Assembly: GCA_022819825.1 (NCBI GenBank)
Contig: JAJEGM010000037.1
Coordinates: 42,247-106,246, forward strand
DNA from: Acidimicrobiia bacterium
Lineage (GTDB): Bacteria > Actinomycetota > Acidimicrobiia > Acidimicrobiales > Bin134
Direction: 5' to 3'
DNA: 64,000 nt
Below, one piece after another: positions 7,894-15,873 of the stretch (positions are counted from its first letter, which is position 1; every line of letters begins with the position of its first letter). Both the position numbers and the translations under genes were made by a program. The notes under the pieces are model-generated. The model did not search any database. It saw only the letters and a list, made by a program, of their open reading frames with translations, and had not been told where the DNA came from.

Positions 7894-9921
7894 TCAGAAG
7901 GGCAAGTCGTGTCGCTGGCCGGTGACGCGGATCTTCAGCTTCTTGCTCGGAGACATTGACGGCAACGCGCTGATCTTGAACTTGTAGTTCTCGGGGGCGA
8001 TCTCCAGGTCGTAGTAATGCACCATCATCAGCAGGTTGATCGCCAGCTGCATTTCAGTCCACCGAGTACCTAGGCAGGTGTGCGTGCCCAATCCGTAGGG
8101 GGCGTATTGGGTACCCACGTGTTCTTTCCGGGGTGCCTCGTACCGGTCGATATCGAACTTCCAGGGATCGGGGAATAGGTCGCCCATGTAGTGGGTTGCC
8201 GTCTGGGCGACGAACACCCGGGCCCCCTCCGGCAGCTCGTAGCCCTCGACCACACAGGCATTCATTACGTTTCGCACCGACACCGGGGCGATCGGGTAGA
8301 GCCGCAAGCACTCCATGATGAAGCGCCGAGTGATATCGGTGCCTTCTCCGGTCAGCGCCTCGCTGTCGGGATCGCCCTTGGCGAACAGCGCATCGGCCTC
8401 TTCACGGATCTTCTCATGGAAATCCGGCTGGGACAGCATGGCGTAGACGATGAAGCTGAGCTGATCGCCCACGTACATGCTGGCAATCAGCGGCGCGGAC
8501 AGCACAAACCGCAAGTTCGACTCCGGGAGGAACTGTCGATCGCTGGAGTGCATGTTCAGCAGTTCGTCAGCGAGGTCACGAGGACATCCCGCCCGCTGGG
8601 CGGGGGTGTGGCTGCGCAGCACCCGATCCACCACCTCGCCAACCAGCTTTGCCCGCCGCCTCATGGACGGGGTCTTCAGCATGAACTTGGGGAGCACCTT
8701 GACGAGGTGCGTCAAGAGCGCCCGCTCCTTGAACTTATGCATGTCGTTGGCGACATCTTGCGAATCAATGCTCAACGACAGAGGCGACAACTCTGAGTTG
8801 ACCAGCATGCGGCACATGGTCACCGCACCCCGCGCTTCTCCGATGTTCCAAGTGGCCAAGTTCTCGCGGGCCTTGGAAAAGACAAGGTCCAGCTGCTCCT
8901 CCAGCCTGGCGCGGGAATAGCCGGGCTGAATTGACTTTCGATACCGGAAGTGGTCGGCACCATCGAGTGCGGGCAGCAGCCCTGCGCCCCCGTAGACCTT
9001 TTCGAAATCCTCAAGGTAGTCCCTGGCCCTCAGGTGCATACGGCCGTTTCGGTGCACCCAGTGGTTGGTGTCGGGTCCCGTCAGAAAGACCATGCGTTCC
9101 TGGAATGGCGGCTTGAGATCGAACACCGGGCCGTATTCTTGGTGGAGTTCCGCAAAGAGCGCGGGGATGTTGCCGCTGCGAACATGCTTGCTCCTCACCA
9201 GCTTTCGCAGCTTGACCCGGGGAATCTCCTTGGTCAGAGCTGCCCGCCGAAATATCGACCCGGAGATGTTCTCGCTGACCGCATCGGCGATGGAGCGACC
9301 GATCAAGTCCATCTTGAGGATCTGCTCGACCCGCTGCTCTTGTTCCTCTTCGATTTCGAAGATGTAGCGCAACACGTCGCAGGTCTCGATGAGGCAGATG
9401 ATGATTATGTCTCGGGGGCTCGGTATCTCGTTGGTGAAGATCGCCTTGCTGATGCGAGTCTTGACGAACTCGACGGCCGTGCCCACTTCAGATCTTGTGT
9501 GGAGTCCCGACATCCAGGCGCCTTGGGCCAGCGACCAGAAATCGCCTTCGTGATGTTGAAGGATCTTCTGGTCGACCAAGCGGTCTAGCGTCGTATCGAT
9601 GATCGCATCTGCTTGGGGAGCGAGCCGCTCGATCCAGAATTGGGCGTTGTGCTGTCCCGGTTGCGACGCAATCTCGGCGAGGATGGGGTCGAGAGCGGGG
9701 TCGCCCGTTCTTGACTTATCCAGCAGGGTCAGTGACTCCAGGTCGGTGTCAATGCGATAGATGAGTGACAACTCGGCCAGCGCTGCCCCGATGACGGCGC
9801 AGTTCAGGTTCCAACCCGGAACCTGGCGAAAGTAGCCACTCTCCTCATTCAGGAGAGTCAAGACAAGCTCATCAAGCAAAGTCAGCTGGGTGGCTGTCGC
9901 GTCATGTTCGGCAACCGTCAT
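7894..9921 (-). CDS. GPP34-cytochrome P450 fusion protein, copy 1
   Basis: A 675-aa fusion. Residues about 12-200 match the GPP34 (GOLPH3/Vps74) fold: LTLLDELVLTLLNEESGY, conserved W37, then a helical AALAELSLIYRID segment. Residues about 240-675 are a cytochrome P450: ExxR at E537-R540, a DPWKFDIDRY region, and heme ligand C616 in YGLGTHTCLG. The I-helix reads YVGDQLS (483-489), so by eye the usual acid-threonine pair is Gln-Leu. Eukaryotic GPP34 proteins bind phosphatidylinositol-4-phosphate membranes, so the N-terminal domain may dock the P450 at the membrane (inference). No transmembrane segment is seen. It is a close paralogue of the 10123-12183 gene. Start: ATG after a GGGGTGA Shine-Dalgarno-like stretch. 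Confidence 0.85.
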   Translation of the reverse strand: MTVAEHDATATQLTLLDELVLTLLNEESGYFRQVPGWNLNCAVIGAALAELSLIYRIDTDLESLTLLDKSRTGDPALDPILAEIASQPGQHNAQFWIERLAPQADAIIDTTLDRLVDQKILQHHEGDFWSLAQGAWMSGLHTRSEVGTAVEFVKTRISKAIFTNEIPSPRDIIIICLIETCDVLRYIFEIEEEQEQRVEQILKMDLIGRSIADAVSENISGSIFRRAALTKEIPRVKLRKLVRSKHVRSGNIPALFAELHQEYGPVFDLKPPFQERMVFLTGPDTNHWVHRNGRMHLRARDYLEDFEKVYGGAGLLPALDGADHFRYRKSIQPGYSRARLEEQLDLVFSKARENLATWNIGEARGAVTMCRMLVNSELSPLSLSIDSQDVANDMHKFKERALLTHLVKVLPKFMLKTPSMRRRAKLVGEVVDRVLRSHTPAQRAGCPRDLADELLNMHSSDRQFLPESNLRFVLSAPLIASMYVGDQLSFIVYAMLSQPDFHEKIREEADALFAKGDPDSEALTGEGTDITRRFIMECLRLYPIAPVSVRNVMNACVVEGYELPEGARVFVAQTATHYMGDLFPDPWKFDIDRYEAPRKEHVGTQYAPYGLGTHTCLGTRWTEMQLAINLLMMVHYYDLEIAPENYKFKISALPSMSPSKKLKIRVTGQRHDLPF

Positions 9922-9962
9922 AAGTGTTCACCCCGTTTCCCACTCTGTGGACCCAAAACGTC

Positions 9963-9982
9963 AGTACTTTGAACGACGATTT
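9963..9982 (-). promoter_or_regulatory. Shared TGAACGAC box upstream of GPP34-P450 copy 1
   Basis: TGAACGAC (9970-9977 as read on the plus strand) recurs at 12233-12240, at nearly the same distance (51 versus 52 nt) from the two paralogous P450 start codons. It is a candidate regulator site or just a relic of duplication. Confidence 0.35.
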
Positions 9983-10095
9983 CAGGGCTCGCTCTACATG
10001 GTTTAAGCACGCGCGGGTAGGTGCACCGATGTCTCGTGAATCTCGACGATCTGCAGTGATCGCAGTGCTGAATCCGGCCTATCCGCGCGGCCCTT

Positions 10096-10144
10096 AAAGG
10101 AGCCCCGTGTACTAGTAACGGTCTAAGAAGGCGAAGCGCTAGGA
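10096..10144 (+). pseudogene. Decayed 3'-end remnant of a second FAD oxidoreductase copy
   Basis: Read in the plus direction, bases 10107-10142 give V-Y-stop-stop-R-S-K-K-A-K-R-stop, against M-Y-G-W-R-F-K-K-A-K-R-stop at the end of the 5967-7355 gene. The last 20 nt (10125-10144) are identical to 7338-7357, and similarity fades 5' of about 10096 (shared GGAGCC...TGTAC). This is what a duplicated FAD-oxidoreductase/P450 unit would leave after most of the second flavoprotein gene was deleted. It overlaps the tail of the convergent P450 copy 2. Confidence 0.7.
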
Positions 10145-12183
10145 GGAGGGGGGGGGGTCAGCTCACGCCGCTGTGCGGCGATGTGGAACTTCAGCTTCTT
10201 GTTCGGAGACATCGACGCGAACGGGGAGATCTTGAACTTGTACTTCTTCGGGGCGACTTCGAGGTCGAAATAGTGGGCGATCATCAACAGATCGATCAGC
10301 ATCTGGAGTTCGGCCATCCGCCAGCCCATGCAAGTGTGGGTGCCCAAACCGTATGGGGCATAGGTGGAACCGAGGTGTTCCTTGCGCGGCGCCTTGTAGC
10401 GGTCGATATCGAAGGTGAACGGATCGGGAAACACATCGTCCATGTAGTGGGTGGCTGTGGTGGCGATGAACACCCGCACCCCCTCCTCGAGTTCGAATCC
10501 CTCCACCACGCATGCATTCATCACGTTGCGAACCGACATCGAGAGGGTCGGCCACATGCGCAAGCACTCCATGATGAAGCGGCGGCTGATGTCGGCCCCA
10601 GGCCCAGTCAGCGCCTCGACGTCGGGATCGCCGTCGGCGAACAGGGCATCGGCCTCCGCCCTGATCTGCTCGTAGAACTCCGGCCTGGTCAACATGGCGT
10701 AGACGATGAAGCTCAGCTCGTCGCCCACGTACATGCTGGCCAGAAGCGGCGTGGAGAGCACGAACCGAAGATTCGACTCGGGTAGGAACTGCTTGTCGCT
10801 GGTGTGCATGCTCAGCAGATCGTCGACCAATTCCCGTGGGCAACCCGCCCGCTGGGCGGGGGTGTGGACCTTTTGGACCCGGTCCACCACCTCGTCGATT
10901 GTCTTCCCCCGGCGCCTCATGCCCGGGGTCTTCAACATGAACTTGGGGAGAGATTTGGCAACATGCGTCTGGAGCGCACGCTCCTTGAACTTCTGAAGAT
11001 CTTCGATGATGTCCTGCGACTCAATGCTGGCCAGCAGCGGCGACGTCTGGGCGTTGACGAAATTCCGGCACATCGTCACCGCGGGCAGGGTCTCTCCGAC
11101 GTTCCAAGCAGACATTTCCTTTCGCGCGTAGCGGTAGACCACTTCGAGCGACTCTTCCAGCCTGGTGCGGGAATACGCGGGCTGGATGGACTTGCGATAG
11201 CGGAAGTGGTCGGCACCGTCGAGGGCGGGCAGCAACCCAGCACCGCCATAGACCTTCTCGAAGTCCGTGAAATAGTCCCGAGCCCTCAAATACATGCGGC
11301 CATTGCGGTGTACCCAGTGATTCATCTCCGGCCCCGCGAGGAAGATGCTTCGCTCCTGGAAGGGAATGCGGACCTCGAACACCGAGCCGTGCTTTTCGTG
11401 AAGCTCCGCGAACAGCGCCGGGAGGTTCCCACTGCGCACATGCTTGCTGCGCAACAGCTTGCGCATCTTGACAACGGGGATGGGCTTGGTGAGGGTGGAT
11501 CGACGTAACAGCGGGCTGGCGATGTTCTCGCTGACCGCGGTGGCGATGGAGCGGCCGATCAGGTCCATTTTCAGGATTTGCTCGACACGCTGCTCCGACT
11601 CCTCATCGAGCTCGAAGATGTAGCGCAACACGTCGCAAGTATCGATGAGGCAGACGATGACCACGTCTCTGGGACTCGGAATCTCGTTGTAGAAGATCGC
11701 CTTGCTGATTCGGGTCTTGACGAACTCGACGGCGGTGCCCACCTCGGAACTGGTGTGGAATCCCGACATCCAGGCCCCTCGGGCCAGCGACCAAAAGTCG
11801 CCTTCGTGGTGTTGCAGGATCTTCAGGTCGACCAAGCGATCCAAGGTCCTATCGATGATCGACTCTGCTTTGGGAGCGAGCCGCTCGATCCAGTACTGGG
11901 CGTTGTACTGCCCCGGCTCCTGCGCGATTTCGGCCAGGATGGGGTCGAGACAGGGGTCACCCGTCACCTTCGTATCCAGAAGAATCAAGGACTCCATGTC
12001 GGTGTCGATGCGATAGAGGAAGGACAGCTCGGCGAGCGCGGCACCGACGACGGCGCAGTTCAATGTCCACCCGGGTACCTGGCGGAAATAGCCGCTCTCT
12101 TCATTCAGAAGCGTCAAGACGAGTTCGTCGAGCAGGCTCAGCGGCGTTGCGTTGGCCTCTACTTCGGTTTCGACGCGCGTCAT
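10123..12183 (-). CDS. GPP34-cytochrome P450 fusion protein, copy 2
   Basis: A 686-aa paralogue of the 7894-9921 protein, collinear without obvious gaps. GPP34 domain at about 14-202 (LSLLDELVLTLLNEESGYF, W39). P450 domain at about 242-665 with ECLR, DPFTFDIDRY, and heme ligand C618 in YGLGTHTCMG. The I-helix reads YVGDELS, so the acidic residue is kept but Leu replaces the usual Thr. The C-terminus ends in a Pro-rich tail (TPPPPPSASPS) absent from copy 1. That tail is encoded by a 10-G run (10148-10157) plus the remnant of the duplicated flavoprotein gene, which supplies the stop codon. A TAGCGT hexamer lies 21 nt before the ATG, with an AGGA Shine-Dalgarno between. Divergent from the BVMO gene. 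Confidence 0.85.
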   Translation of the reverse strand: MTRVETEVEANATPLSLLDELVLTLLNEESGYFRQVPGWTLNCAVVGAALAELSFLYRIDTDMESLILLDTKVTGDPCLDPILAEIAQEPGQYNAQYWIERLAPKAESIIDRTLDRLVDLKILQHHEGDFWSLARGAWMSGFHTSSEVGTAVEFVKTRISKAIFYNEIPSPRDVVIVCLIDTCDVLRYIFELDEESEQRVEQILKMDLIGRSIATAVSENIASPLLRRSTLTKPIPVVKMRKLLRSKHVRSGNLPALFAELHEKHGSVFEVRIPFQERSIFLAGPEMNHWVHRNGRMYLRARDYFTDFEKVYGGAGLLPALDGADHFRYRKSIQPAYSRTRLEESLEVVYRYARKEMSAWNVGETLPAVTMCRNFVNAQTSPLLASIESQDIIEDLQKFKERALQTHVAKSLPKFMLKTPGMRRRGKTIDEVVDRVQKVHTPAQRAGCPRELVDDLLSMHTSDKQFLPESNLRFVLSTPLLASMYVGDELSFIVYAMLTRPEFYEQIRAEADALFADGDPDVEALTGPGADISRRFIMECLRMWPTLSMSVRNVMNACVVEGFELEEGVRVFIATTATHYMDDVFPDPFTFDIDRYKAPRKEHLGSTYAPYGLGTHTCMGWRMAELQMLIDLLMIAHYFDLEVAPKKYKFKISPFASMSPNKKLKFHIAAQRRELTPPPPPSASPS
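10125..10144 (+). repeat. 20-nt direct repeat, copy B
   Basis: Identical to 7338-7357. It marks the edge of the ancestral duplication and supplies the stop codon of P450 copy 2 on the opposite strand. Confidence 0.85.
10148..10157. repeat. G10 homopolymer in the P450 copy 2 tail
   Basis: A run of ten G on the plus strand encodes the Pro run of the P450 copy 2 tail. Slippage here would change only the last residues and stop of that protein. Confidence 0.8.
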
Positions 12184-12204
12184 GGGTGAACATTCCTGTG
12201 TTCC

Positions 12205-12210
12205 ACGCTA
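12205..12210 (-). promoter_or_regulatory. -10-like TAGCGT upstream of GPP34-P450 copy 2
   Basis: TANNNT hexamer on the minus strand, 21 nt before the ATG at 12183, with an AGGA Shine-Dalgarno between. This gives a short normal leader rather than a leaderless message. Confidence 0.45.
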
Positions 12211-12288
12211 CGAACTCTAATCTCTTGCGTTCTGAACGACAATCACACTGTTGTTGTTACAAGGCATTTCAAGGCCTAAAGGCCCGTA

Positions 12289-12331
12289 CGTTTTCTATCG
12301 GCCGCGGCCACGAGGGTAGCGTTTCCCGAGC
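12289..12331 (+). promoter_or_regulatory. 43-nt conserved upstream element, copy 2 (BVMO gene)
   Basis: Matches 4832-4874 at 39 of 43 positions. Contains TAGCGT at 12317-12322, 26 nt before the ATG at 12349, with a GAGAGAGG Shine-Dalgarno in between. A GGCCT-AA-AGGCC inverted repeat lies immediately upstream at 12273-12284. As with copy 1, the element sits between a divergent gene pair. Confidence 0.65.
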
Positions 12332-12348
12332 CACTGAGAGAGGTAGAC

Positions 12349-13839
12349 ATGAGCACGCAGCAAGCAGTAGCCAGCGGCAACGGGGGACGAGACCTGCGAA
12401 TCGCCATCATCGGTGCCGGACCGGGCGGTTTGTGCGCCGCCATTCGGCTCCGCCAGTTAGGGTTCGAGAACTTCACCGTGCTGGAGAAGGGCAGCGGCGT
12501 GGGCGGCACCTGGTATCACAACCGCTACCCGGGCTGCGCTTGCGACATCCAATCTGAGCTCTACTCGTTCTCCTTCGAGGTGAACACCACCTGGACCCGC
12601 CCCTATGCCCGCCAGCCCGAGATCCTGAGCTACATGGAGCACTGCGCCGAGAAGTACGGGGTGCTCCCCCACTGCCGGTTCGACGACGCCGTGACCTCGG
12701 CCCGCTGGGACGACGACAGCGCCACCTGGACTCTGACCACCGAGTCGGGCGCAGAGGTGATCGCTGATGTGGTGATCAGCGCACTGGGCATGTTCAACGA
12801 CGTGCCCCTCCCCGACATCGAGGGCTTGGACTCCTTCGAGGGCAAGACCATCCACTCGGCCCGGTGGGATTGGGATCACGATCTCACCGGCGAGACCGTC
12901 GGCGTGATCGGCTCGGCGGCCAGCGCGGTGCAGCTCGTCCCCGAGATCGCCCTCGAGGTGGGACATCTCCAGGTGTTCCAGCGCACCGCCAACTGGGTGC
13001 TGCCCAAAGAAGACGACCCCTACACCGCCGAGGAGATGGCGGCCCGCCAGGCCGATCCCAGCATCGTGGCGGCCCGTCGCGATGAGCTGTTCGAGCAGGT
13101 GGACACCGGCATGGCCTTCAAAGACCCTGTGAGGCAGGCCGAGATGGAGGACATCGGCCGCCGAGCACTTGAGGCGGTGTCCGATCCCGAATTGCGAGCC
13201 AAGCTCACCCCCACCCACATGTGGGGGTGCAAGCGCCCGCTGTTCCACAACGAGTACTTCACCACCTACAACCGCTCGAATGTGGAGTTGGTGACCGACG
13301 CCATTGAGCGGATCACCCCCAAGGGGGTGCTCACCGTGGACGGCACCGAGCGGGTGATGGACACCATGGTGCTGGCCACCGGTTTCTCCACCACCAAGTA
13401 CCTTTCGGCCATCGAGGTAACCGGCCGGGGAGGTTTGGACATCGAAGATGCCTGGAACGATGGCGCCACCGCCTACATGGGCATCACCACTGCCGGGTTC
13501 CCCAACCTGTTCATGCTGTACGGCCCCAACACCAACAACGGTTCGATCATCACCATGATCGAGTACCAGGTGGACTATGCCCTGGCCCACATCCAGCGCT
13601 TGGCCGCCGAGCGGCTGGCCTGGGTGGATGTCAAAGCCGACACCATGGCCGACTACAACGAGTGGGTGCAGGAGGGAATCTCCGAGATCAGGCCCTGGAA
13701 TGCCAGCTGCAATGGCTACTACCGCAGCCCCAGCGGCCGCATCGTCACCCAGTGGCCCCACAACATGACCACCTTCAAAGACCAGACGGCCAACATCGAC
13801 GACGACGCCTACGAAGTGGCGTCGCTACCGACGGACTGA
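12349..13839 (+). CDS. Flavin-containing Baeyer-Villiger-type monooxygenase
   Basis: A 496-aa NADPH/FAD monooxygenase that would insert oxygen next to a ketone or oxidise a heteroatom. FAD fold IAIIGAGPGGLCAA (residues 18-31), the VGGTWYHNRYPGCACD segment at 51-66, the BVMO fingerprint F-x-G-x3-H-x3-W (FEGKTIHSARW, about 163-173), a second dinucleotide fold VGVIGSAASAVQLVPE (184-199) and the late VLATGFSTTKYL strand are all present. Start supported by a GAGAGAGG Shine-Dalgarno. The upstream region shares the 43-nt element with the Rieske gene, so the two oxygenases may be co-regulated. An SDR and a P450 follow on the same strand, consistent with an alcohol-to-ketone-to-ester route (inference). 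Confidence 0.88.
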   Translation: MSTQQAVASGNGGRDLRIAIIGAGPGGLCAAIRLRQLGFENFTVLEKGSGVGGTWYHNRYPGCACDIQSELYSFSFEVNTTWTRPYARQPEILSYMEHCAEKYGVLPHCRFDDAVTSARWDDDSATWTLTTESGAEVIADVVISALGMFNDVPLPDIEGLDSFEGKTIHSARWDWDHDLTGETVGVIGSAASAVQLVPEIALEVGHLQVFQRTANWVLPKEDDPYTAEEMAARQADPSIVAARRDELFEQVDTGMAFKDPVRQAEMEDIGRRALEAVSDPELRAKLTPTHMWGCKRPLFHNEYFTTYNRSNVELVTDAIERITPKGVLTVDGTERVMDTMVLATGFSTTKYLSAIEVTGRGGLDIEDAWNDGATAYMGITTAGFPNLFMLYGPNTNNGSIITMIEYQVDYALAHIQRLAAERLAWVDVKADTMADYNEWVQEGISEIRPWNASCNGYYRSPSGRIVTQWPHNMTTFKDQTANIDDDAYEVASLPTD

Positions 13840-13891
13840 GTCGCAGTCGGAGCGCAACCAGAATCCACGTACATCGATAGGGGCCAAGCGA

Positions 13892-14665
13892 ATGACCGGA
13901 AGACTCGAAGGCAAGGTGGCGCTCATTTCTGGCAGCGCCCGGGGCCAAGGCGAGGCGGAGGCCCGCCGGTTCGTGGCCGAGGGGGCCAAGGTGGCCATCA
14001 CCGACCTGCGCGACGTGCTGGGCGAGCAGTTGGCCGCCGAGCTGGGGCCCGACACCTTCTACCAGCAGCTCGACGTGACCCGGGAGGACGACTGGAACGC
14101 CGCGGTGGCCGCCACCGTGGAGCGGTTCGGCAAGTTGGACATTTTGGTGAACAACGCCGGGATCGGGGCGTTCGGCACGCTGGAGGGGCTCGACCTCAAG
14201 ACCCATCACGAGATGACCGACATCAACCTCCATGGCGTGTACTTGGGAATGCGGGCGGCCAAGGCCGCTCTGGTAGCTGCCGGCAACGGCGCCATCGTGA
14301 ACATCTCCTCCATCGACGGCATCGTGGGCGTATTGGGCATGACCAGCTACTCCGGCACCAAGTTCGCGGTCACCGGAATGACCCGCTCAGCCGCTATCGA
14401 ACTGGGGCCGCTGGGGGTGCGGGTCAACTCCATCCACCCCGGAGTGATCAACAGCCCGATGGTGCAGGAGGCGCCGCCCGAGACCCTGGCTCGACTCAAC
14501 CGGCTCATGGACATGCAGCCCATCAAGCGCATGGGCGAGCCCGACGAGATCGCCTCGCTGGCCCTGTTCCTGGCCAGCGACGAGGCCAGCTACATCACCG
14601 GCGCCCAGTTCGTGATCGACGGCGGTCACCTGGCCGGGCCCTGGCGGGAATCTTTCGAGGAGTAG
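13892..14665 (+). CDS. SDR family oxidoreductase, hydroxysteroid dehydrogenase-like
   Basis: A 257-aa classical SDR: SGSARGQG at 13-20, NNAG at 87-90, N112, S140, Y153-x3-K157 and a C-terminal IDGGHLAG. It closely resembles the 4037-4822 SDR in pattern (ISSIDG loop), so the two are likely paralogues with related alcohol/ketone substrates. It lies between the BVMO gene (52 nt upstream) and a P450 gene (14 nt downstream) on the same strand. An alcohol oxidised here could feed the BVMO (inference). No clear Shine-Dalgarno is seen before the ATG. Confidence 0.87.
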   Translation: MTGRLEGKVALISGSARGQGEAEARRFVAEGAKVAITDLRDVLGEQLAAELGPDTFYQQLDVTREDDWNAAVAATVERFGKLDILVNNAGIGAFGTLEGLDLKTHHEMTDINLHGVYLGMRAAKAALVAAGNGAIVNISSIDGIVGVLGMTSYSGTKFAVTGMTRSAAIELGPLGVRVNSIHPGVINSPMVQEAPPETLARLNRLMDMQPIKRMGEPDEIASLALFLASDEASYITGAQFVIDGGHLAGPWRESFEE

Positions 14666-14679
14666 GGAACGACGGAGCT

Positions 14680-15870
14680 ATGACCGACACCCTGCCTGCC
14701 TTCGACCCCCACAATCCCGATTACTTCGTAACTGGCCTGCCCTTCGACCTACTGGCTGAGCTACGTCAGCAGGGGCCGGTGGCCAAGACCCCGCTGGGCT
14801 ACTACCTCACCCGCCGCCAAGAGGCCGACGAGCTGCTGTACGCGGTAGACACCTACGGCTCAGACATGACACCGGGCACCGGTCTCGCCGGCGTAGAAGA
14901 AGTGCCCGAGGAACAGCTGTTCCTTCCCGAGATCGACGAGCCAGTCCACGGGCAGATCCGCCGGCTCTATAACTCTGCACTAGGACCCCACCGCACCATG
15001 AGAATCCAGCCGTTCGTGAGGGAGACCTGCGAGGGGTTGCTGGACGCGCTGGTGGACGACGAAGTATCGGACCTACACGCCGACTACGCCGTGCCCATCC
15101 CCTGCGAGGTGATCGCCCACATCATCGGCCTGCCCGAGGGCGGGGCCGACAAGCTGAAGGTGTGGTCGTCGGACGGCTCGGTCATGTTCCGTGCCGTGTG
15201 CCCGCAGTACGCCCCCGACGGCCCGCCCATCACCGGCTACTTGAAAGACTTGGTGGCCCAAGAGCGACAAGCTGACGAGCCCAGCTCGCACACCTACAAG
15301 GTGTTTCTGGATGCGGAGATCGAGGGCGAATCCCTCAGCGACACCGTGATCGCCCACCAGCTTCAGACAATGGTGCTGGGCGGGGTACACACCACCCGAG
15401 GGCTGCTGGCCCACTCCATGCACCGGCTCATCGTGGAGCCCGATACCTGGGCCGCCCTGGAGGCCGACCGGGAGCTGATCCCGGTGTTCGTGGAGGAGTC
15501 ACTGCGCCACGACTCCCCCGCTCCCCGGGTGGCCCGGCGATGCCTTAAGGACACCCACCTGGGCGGAGTAGACATGCAACAGGGCGACTGGGTGGAGGTG
15601 GGCCTGGCCTCAGCCAACCGCGACGCGGCCCAATACGAACACCCCGAAGACTTCCGCCTCGACCGCCCCGACCCCTTGAACCACGTGGCCTTCGGCGCCG
15701 GCGCCCACGTCTGCCCCGGCGCCAGCCTGGCCCGCCTCGAAGGAGTCACCGCCATCGAAACCCTCCTCGACCGCGTCTCCGCCCTCACCCCCGTCGACGG
15801 TTTCCAATATCCACCCCTCCCCGCCAACCTCGCCTACAGCGACCTCCCCGCCCAAATCACCTGGCGCTAA
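14680..15870 (+). CDS. Cytochrome P450 (class I, bacterial)
   Basis: A soluble 396-aa bacterial P450. The I-helix is LGGVHTTRGLL, with the conserved Thr. ExxR is in VEESLRHDSP. The heme-binding loop is FGAGAHVCPG with C345. It needs a ferredoxin and reductase, not visible in the neighbourhood. Unlike the two GPP34-P450 proteins it has no N-terminal extension and keeps the canonical threonine. A GGAG Shine-Dalgarno (ACGGAGCT) precedes the ATG. Last gene of the BVMO-SDR-P450 rightward group, and convergent with the nitroreductase. Confidence 0.9.
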   Translation: MTDTLPAFDPHNPDYFVTGLPFDLLAELRQQGPVAKTPLGYYLTRRQEADELLYAVDTYGSDMTPGTGLAGVEEVPEEQLFLPEIDEPVHGQIRRLYNSALGPHRTMRIQPFVRETCEGLLDALVDDEVSDLHADYAVPIPCEVIAHIIGLPEGGADKLKVWSSDGSVMFRAVCPQYAPDGPPITGYLKDLVAQERQADEPSSHTYKVFLDAEIEGESLSDTVIAHQLQTMVLGGVHTTRGLLAHSMHRLIVEPDTWAALEADRELIPVFVEESLRHDSPAPRVARRCLKDTHLGGVDMQQGDWVEVGLASANRDAAQYEHPEDFRLDRPDPLNHVAFGAGAHVCPGASLARLEGVTAIETLLDRVSALTPVDGFQYPPLPANLAYSDLPAQITWR

Positions 15871-15873
15871 CCC

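Noticed and set aside
9922..10122. Possible small gene or RNA between the two GPP34-P450 genes
   Set aside because: Only the leader of copy 1 and the decayed flavoprotein remnant are recognisable; no frame with a start and no tRNA-like fold was seen.
12273..12284. GGCCT-AA-AGGCC inverted repeat as a transcription terminator
   Set aside because: The stem is only 5 bp and no T run follows; its place next to the conserved 43-nt element fits a protein site better.
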